From Pseudanabaena sp. (lineage in GTDB: Bacteria > Cyanobacteriota > Cyanobacteriia > Pseudanabaenales > Pseudanabaenaceae), in the NCBI GenBank assembly GCA_003249015.1, contig QBLS01000005.1:62001-126000 (forward strand): a DNA stretch of 64,000 nucleotides, written 5' to 3'. The notes beneath the pieces are model-generated. The model searched no databases. It was given only the letters and a program-made list of their open reading frames with translations, and was not told the origin of the DNA. The position numbers and the translations under genes are program-made. This document shows, piece by piece, positions 60,250 to 64,000 of the stretch (within the stretch, counting starts at the first letter, position 1; each line of letters opens with the position of its first letter).

Positions 60250-60966
60250 TTAAAAGAACATATGACTTTCAGGCTGAATATTGATTTCCATTGGCACAGC
60301 CATCGGATCAGCCGAGAGAGCAAACATAATCGCATTAGCTGCGGTTTCAGGGGTTAGCATTTTGCTACGATCAACTTTTAGACTGACATGATCCCAAAAT
60401 AGTGAATCAATCCCTCCAAAATAGAACAGAGTGACTTTAATTCCCAATCGGCGTAACTCATCAGCCATACATTTACTAAATCCAACCGCACCAAACTTAG
60501 AGGCACAGTAAGCCGCAGCCATAGCCATAGGATGCTTACCGAGAATACCAATCACATTGCAAATATGACCAACTTTGCGGTCTTTCATGACATTAGCAAC
60601 TGCTTGGCTAGTGTAAAAATTCCCTTTCAAATTTAGATCAAGCATTTGATCAATTTCCTGCGGTTCAATGCGAAGGAACTGCTTCATTACCCCAGCCCCT
60701 GCGGCATTCACTAATATATCAATCTGTCCGTAATGGGCGATCGCCTGCTGCACCATTGCTTCCACTTGTTCATATTTAGTGATATCTGTTGGAATAGCGA
60801 TCGCTTCAACTTCGTAGTCATCTTCAAGATTATGGACTAATTCTTCTAACTTTGCTCTGTCGCGTGCAACTAAGACTAACTTTGCCCCCGCCTCAGCCAA
60901 TTTAGGAACTAGAGCCGAACCAATACCACCAGTTGCACCCACCAACAATGCGACTTTGTTTTGCAT
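60250..60966 (-). CDS. Short-chain dehydrogenase/reductase with altered active site
   Basis: A 238-residue SDR. The cofactor motif is GATGGIG (residues 10-16), NAAGAG follows at 88-93, and the catalytic pair is Tyr153 and Lys157 (YCASK). The catalytic serine normally 13 residues before the tyrosine is Gly140 here (NVIGILGKHP). So activity may differ from ordinary SDR reductases. AT the front, VLVARDRAKLEELV has an Arg suitable for NADP. Substrate unknown. Gene stands alone upstream of repeats. Confidence 0.85.
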   Translation of the reverse strand: MQNKVALLVGATGGIGSALVPKLAEAGAKLVLVARDRAKLEELVHNLEDDYEVEAIAIPTDITKYEQVEAMVQQAIAHYGQIDILVNAAGAGVMKQFLRIEPQEIDQMLDLNLKGNFYTSQAVANVMKDRKVGHICNVIGILGKHPMAMAAAYCASKFGAVGFSKCMADELRRLGIKVTLFYFGGIDSLFWDHVSLKVDRSKMLTPETAANAIMFALSADPMAVPMEINIQPESHMFF

Positions 60967-61036
60967 CTTACTTAACAGCCTATCCGTGACTTGTTTACAA
61001 TACTTTACATAATACTCTCTTTATCAAGGGATGTAA

Positions 61037-61132
61037 CTATGCCAGAGCAAAACCCAAAAGATGGATGGCGGCGCTTCGCGCCGCCATCCATCTTTTGAGT
61101 TTTATGTTCTAAGCAAAATTTACATTGCTATA
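61037..61132 (+). repeat. Family-1 MITE-like element, left-shortened
   Basis: The hairpin (AACCCAAAAGATGGATGG with GCGGCGC and its complement around TTC, 61051-61101), the shared GTTTTATGTTCTAAGCAAAA and the end ATTGCTATA match family 1. The left TATAGCAAAGC end is lost. It abuts a family-4/5 composite that begins TACCAAA. Confidence 0.7.
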
Positions 61133-61233
61133 CCAAATGAAGAAATGGCATAGCCGATTCTTCATTTGAAAACCCTTACTGGGTTTGGTCTTTAACTCAC
61201 AGAAGTGTAGTCACATTTTTGTGAATTTGTGCC
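61131..61233 (+). repeat. Family-4/5 composite element
   Basis: TACCAAATGAAGAAATGGC and its partner (family 5), the TACTGGGTTTGGTCTTTAAC spacer, and ACTCACAGAAGTGTAGTCAC with its partner (family 4). Same order as 31194-31294, diverged at many positions. Confidence 0.65.
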
Positions 61234-61261
61234 AGTGGCTTGCGGGGCAACTCTCTAGAAT

Positions 61262-61894
61262 TTATGCTGGTCTAACAAACCACAGGCTTCGTTTACCATC
61301 GTGGGAAATACAGTCCAAAATCAATTCTTTAATTCTGAGTGGTAGTCGTCTATTGCGGCGAGCGCGTCTGAGTGTACTCGGAGAACATTCCAAGATTTTC
61401 GCAATCTCGATAGTTGTCCACAGGCGCGTAAACAAGTCATCTGGATAGGTAGAGATACTTTGAGCAAGTTCTTTCCAAGTCTGTAAGTAAGCTTCCGTTG
61501 CCTCAGTGTGTTGAATTACCGTTTCGCCATCTATATTTGAGGATTCTGCTTCCGCGATCGCAGGAGGTCGCGGATCTAACTCACCATAGATATCAGTGTC
61601 CACATAAATTTGTACATTAAAAATATCGTCCCAGCTTTTCAGAAAATCTGTTTCATTTTCTTCATCGCTCAGATAGTTACTGTTGGCGTAGGTTGGCGGT
61701 ATTTTATTTTTTAAAACTAGATAGTTAGAATCTTCCTTAATCTCATCTACTACAAGCTGTAACGACTCTACTAAATTTTGCTGAGGATGGCGATAGTAGA
61801 GATTGACAATCTCCTGCAACAGTGGTGCAAGCTCCTGTGGCACAGCGATGACTTCCGTATCCGATTGTTGTTGCCTTAAAGAGGGATCGACCAC
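61262..61894 (-). CDS. Hypothetical protein with C-terminal HTH-like region
   Basis: A 210-residue acidic protein. The N-terminal 150 residues show no recognisable domain (acidic stretch EENETDFLKSWDDIFN, EAESSNIDGETV). Residues about 160-200 look like a helix-turn-helix with basic recognition helix (TTIEIAKILECSPSTLRRAR, RNRRLPLRIKE). The C-terminus is DGKRSLWFVRP. It may be a transcription factor or DNA-binding accessory; nothing else in the neighbourhood points to a role. Confidence 0.55.
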   Translation of the reverse strand: MVDPSLRQQQSDTEVIAVPQELAPLLQEIVNLYYRHPQQNLVESLQLVVDEIKEDSNYLVLKNKIPPTYANSNYLSDEENETDFLKSWDDIFNVQIYVDTDIYGELDPRPPAIAEAESSNIDGETVIQHTEATEAYLQTWKELAQSISTYPDDLFTRLWTTIEIAKILECSPSTLRRARRNRRLPLRIKELILDCISHDGKRSLWFVRPA

Positions 61895-61948
61895 AGGAAA
61901 AACCCTAATGAATATATTGTGGAACTACAGGTCATAAATTTTTGATAA

Positions 61949-62021
61949 GTAGCTAGGCATAATTAAACTAAAATTATTTTGCCCACTAAGCGAACGGAAT
62001 AGCCTTTGGTTCTGAGCTACT
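61949..62021 (+). repeat. Family-2 element, decayed
   Basis: Left end GTAGCTAGGCATAATTAAAC is nearly that of 29641. The hairpin core is lost (TTTTGCCCACTAAGCGAACGG), the right end GGTTCTGAGCTAC remains. Confidence 0.55.
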
Positions 62022-62147
62022 TAGCGCAGCTTCGCCGCACCACCAAAAACTAAAGGATTTCCATAGATTCCATAACTTTAAAAGTATAACGCTAGTCTTT
62101 AGAGAGACGACAAATATTCATTGATTCATATCTAAGCAAAAGCGCGT

Positions 62148-63131
62148 ATGTCAGTAACAGAGTCTGCCCAAAGTTCAAGATTAAGCGATCAAGCAATTAG
62201 CTTATTCCCCATCATATATTCTGATTCTTTTCTAGAACACAATACAGGTAACTATCACCCTGAAAATTCAGGTCGTCTGACTGCCATAGTTGAGGGCTTA
62301 AAAAGTTCGCCCATCGCTTCACAAATACAATGGCGATCGCCAACTTCAGTTAAAAAACTCCAAGAGCTAAACCGAGACATTCTCCAAGAAGTCCGCCGCT
62401 TTCATACGCAGGATTATATCGATAGGCTGAAAGCTCTGAGCGATAACGGTGGAGGTTATATTGATGGGGACACGATCGCCTCACGCCAGACCTATGAAGT
62501 AGCGCTATTAGCGGTTAGTGCATGGCTAGATGGGGTGGATCTTGTCGTTGAGTCTGGTCGTCCTGCGTTTGTGCTAGCCCGTCCCCCTGGACACCATGCC
62601 CTCGCACATTCAGGAATGGGTTTTTGCATTTTTGGTAATGCGGCGATCGCGGCGATGTCAGCTTGCGATCGCTTAAATCTAGATCGCGTGGCGATTCTCG
62701 ATTGGGATGTGCATCATGGCAATGGCACACAGGATGCTGTCTGGGATCGTCCTGATATTGCCTATGTGTCTACCCACCAAGCGCCGTTTTATCCGATGAC
62801 AGGTCGCAAGGATGAAACAGGCTCTCACGGCAATATTTTAAATATTCCCATGCGATCGGGCTCAGCAATGCCTGAATATTTACCCGTATTCGAGCAGCAG
62901 ATTATGCCATTCCTACGCAATTTTGATCCTGATCTACTAATCATCAGTGCAGGTTTTGATGCTAATGCTGATGATCCCTTGGCAAGTATTTTACTCAAGC
63001 CAGAGGACTTTGGAGTTTTTACCAAGCTCTGTCTAGAGATTACTCCGAAGATTTTATTTGGTTTAGAAGGTGGTTATGACTTTAGTAGCCTATCGCGATC
63101 GGTTATTAGCGTGATTGAGCAGTGTCTATAA
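62148..63131 (+). CDS. Histone deacetylase-family protein
   Basis: A 327-residue zinc amidohydrolase of the HDAC/acetoin-utilisation (AcuC-like) family. The N-terminal signature is YHPENSGRL, the active-site histidine pair is in RPPGHHALAHSG, and the metal ligands are in AILDWDVHHGNGTQDAVW plus the downstream DANADDPL. C-terminal GGYDFSSLS is also standard. Bacterial members deacetylate proteins or polyamines; the target here is unknown. Start at ATG 62148 gives a 20-residue leader before the core. Monocistronic. Confidence 0.92.
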   Translation: MSVTESAQSSRLSDQAISLFPIIYSDSFLEHNTGNYHPENSGRLTAIVEGLKSSPIASQIQWRSPTSVKKLQELNRDILQEVRRFHTQDYIDRLKALSDNGGGYIDGDTIASRQTYEVALLAVSAWLDGVDLVVESGRPAFVLARPPGHHALAHSGMGFCIFGNAAIAAMSACDRLNLDRVAILDWDVHHGNGTQDAVWDRPDIAYVSTHQAPFYPMTGRKDETGSHGNILNIPMRSGSAMPEYLPVFEQQIMPFLRNFDPDLLIISAGFDANADDPLASILLKPEDFGVFTKLCLEITPKILFGLEGGYDFSSLSRSVISVIEQCL

Positions 63132-63170
63132 CAAGTGGCAGCGATTCGCGCTGACATTAGTTTCTTTGGC

Positions 63171-63205
63171 AATAGCGTTGCGGCGCTTCGCGCCGCAACG
63201 CTATT
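63171..63205. terminator. 35-bp perfect palindrome after the HDAC-like gene
   Basis: AATAGCGTTGCGGCGC pairs exactly with its complement around TTC, followed by a T-run. It lies between convergent genes. Confidence 0.65.
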
Positions 63206-63226
63206 TTTTGAGTAGGAAGAGAGTAG

Positions 63227-63278
63227 CTACCAAAAAAGGTAGGGGCAATTCATGAATTGCCCCTACCTTTTTTGGTAG
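63227..63278. terminator. 52-bp perfect palindrome with GTAGGGGC core
   Basis: CTACCAAAAAAGGTAGGGGC plus AATT pairs with itself completely around CATG. It belongs to the widespread GTAGGGGCAATT type of cyanobacterial repeat and lies 38 bases after the rpsR stop on the minus strand, so it probably terminates the ribosomal-protein operon. Confidence 0.7.
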
Positions 63279-63315
63279 ACGTAAATATAGAAGACGCTTT
63301 GCGTCTTGATAATTT

Positions 63316-63543
63316 TTAGCCTTCTTTGTTGATGAAAGGCAACAAAGCAACTACACGAGCTTGCTTAATCGCTGTAGTCAATGCACGTTGCTGCTTTGCA
63401 GTTAAACCTGTAATACGACGAGGCAAAATCTTGCCGCGTTCGGTAATGTATTTACGCAGTAATTCGACATCTTTATAGTCGATTTTGGCAGCAGGCGCGA
63501 TCGGAGAGAGGCGCTTACGATAAAAAGAGGAGTTCATTGCCAT
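63316..63543 (-). CDS. rpsR: 30S ribosomal protein S18
   Basis: A 75-residue basic protein of the small ribosomal subunit platform, contacting S6. The signature [33 protein letters not shown] is unmistakable. Two nearby start codons (63543 and 63537) give [11 protein letters not shown] or MNSSFYRKR; neither has a clear ribosome site. It lies 38 bases after rpmG on the same strand, the usual cyanobacterial pair. Confidence 0.97.
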   Translation of the reverse strand: MAMNSSFYRKRLSPIAPAAKIDYKDVELLRKYITERGKILPRRITGLTAKQQRALTTAIKQARVVALLPFINKEG

Positions 63544-63581
63544 GATTGGGATTACGCGGTTTTGGTGATTGGGTTAAAGGA

Positions 63582-63776
63582 CTATTTGATTTCTTTGTGA
63601 ACGGTATGAGAGTTGCAATGAGGGCAAAACTTTTTGAGTTCTAACCTTGCAGTGGTATTACGACGATTTTTCATGGTCGTATAACGAGAGACACCAGGCG
63701 ATCGCTTATTGGAATTGGTGCGACATTCGGTGCACTCTAGCGTAATAACGAGACGGACACCTTTGTTTTTAGCCAT
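63582..63776 (-). CDS. rpmG: 50S ribosomal protein L33, zinc-binding form
   Basis: A 64-residue protein of the large ribosomal subunit. It has the four cysteines of the C+ form (LECTECRT and FCPHCNSHT), so it should bind zinc; zinc-free duplicates of L33 are known in bacteria that face zinc limitation. Typical length, with the R[13 protein letters not shown] block. Gene order rpmG-rpsR suggests one operon. Confidence 0.97.
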   Translation of the reverse strand: MAKNKGVRLVITLECTECRTNSNKRSPGVSRYTTMKNRRNTTARLELKKFCPHCNSHTVHKEIK

Positions 63777-63885
63777 TTTTTTAGTTGTGAGATTACTTAA
63801 AAGTGCGATCTACAAGTATTACACATAACTACCCCACTTCTACGCCCACAAGAAAATTATTATCACTACTGGGTTACACCAGATA

Positions 63886-63948
63886 AAAACTAAAACCAGA
63901 TGTTGTTCCGCCCGCTACGCGGGCGGAACAACATCTGGTTTTAGTTTT
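63886..63948. repeat. 63-bp perfect family-2-type palindrome
   Basis: AAAACTAAAACCAGATGTTG with TTCCGCCCGC pairs completely with its complement around TAC. The TTCCGCCCGC core and AAACTAAAACC outer part match the family-2 hairpin at 29664 with a changed middle. Confidence 0.7.
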
Positions 63949-63964
63949 CAGTACACAAGCATTG

Positions 63965-64000
63965 TATGGCAAAACTTTTTTTGCTTAGGACAAAACCCCA
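63965..64000 (-). repeat. Family-1 element running off the window
   Basis: TATGGCAAAACTTTTTTTGC then TTAGGACAAAACCCC is the reverse-oriented right end of family 1 (compare 33661 onward). The remainder lies beyond the window. Confidence 0.65.

Noticed and set aside
1-64000. Autonomous transposase or IS element as source of the repeats
   Set aside because: No transposase-like protein is encoded in the window; the small elements appear non-autonomous.

Overview
The window looks like the chromosome of a filamentous, motile cyanobacterium. Evidence: the octamer GCGATCGC (HIP1) and its GCGATCG core recur throughout genes on both strands. There is an NblA-like phycobilisome-degradation protein, a photosynthetic-type NdhD, a HmpF-type motility protein, a GH57 glycogen-branching enzyme and an Rcp1-type response regulator. 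The style of the intergenic palindromes suggests a Pseudanabaena-like genome, but this is inference from general knowledge and was not tested. No phage genes, transposases or CRISPR arrays were seen.

Layout. 1-6.2 kb: end of mtnA, an nblA-like small gene, a HAD phosphatase, a LuxR-type (PedR-like) regulator, a DUF2232 membrane protein coupled to lgt, and a class I/II aminotransferase. 6.6-15.8 kb: ndhD, rsmI with a phasin-like gene, a cyclophilin, hmpF, a Dpp/Opp-type permease, a GIY-YIG protein with a membrane tail, a 44-residue membrane protein and a free-standing flavin reductase. 15.9-24.4 kb: tRNA-Gly(GCC), tldD, a 51-residue protein, GH57 branching enzyme, a long leader before a LysM/M23 wall hydrolase, and pheS. 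24.4-29.6 kb: a polysaccharide export and glycosyltransfer cassette (Wzm/Wzt-like transporter, GT2-acyltransferase fusion, GT4). 29.7-42.8 kb: cobB, an adenylate cyclase, a PBP4-type carboxypeptidase, a 2090-residue Ser/Thr kinase-ATPase-histidine kinase and a single-domain response regulator. 43-46.9 kb: a NACHT NTPase with an EcsC-like glycine-rich protein. 47.3-53.9 kb: a FAD oxidoreductase, then a three-gene set of substrate-binding/VWA lipoprotein, coiled-coil membrane protein and second binding protein, converging on a DUF58 gene. 54.2-60.1 kb: a Roco (LRR-Roc-COR) protein with recently duplicated repeats, followed by a dense cluster of toxin-antitoxin-like small genes. 60.2-63.8 kb: an SDR, an unknown HTH-like protein, an HDAC-family deacetylase, rpsR and rpmG.

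The most striking unexplained structure is between the genes. At least five families of short palindromic elements share terminal sequences, occur in both orientations and are nested in one another. Two 115-bp copies 33 kb apart are almost identical, and one of them sits inside another element. They look like non-autonomous mobile elements (MITEs) whose long hairpins may also act as terminators. The best candidates for an under-described protein system are the binding-protein/VWA/DUF58 locus (48.8-53.9 kb) and the NACHT/EcsC pair (43-46.9 kb).
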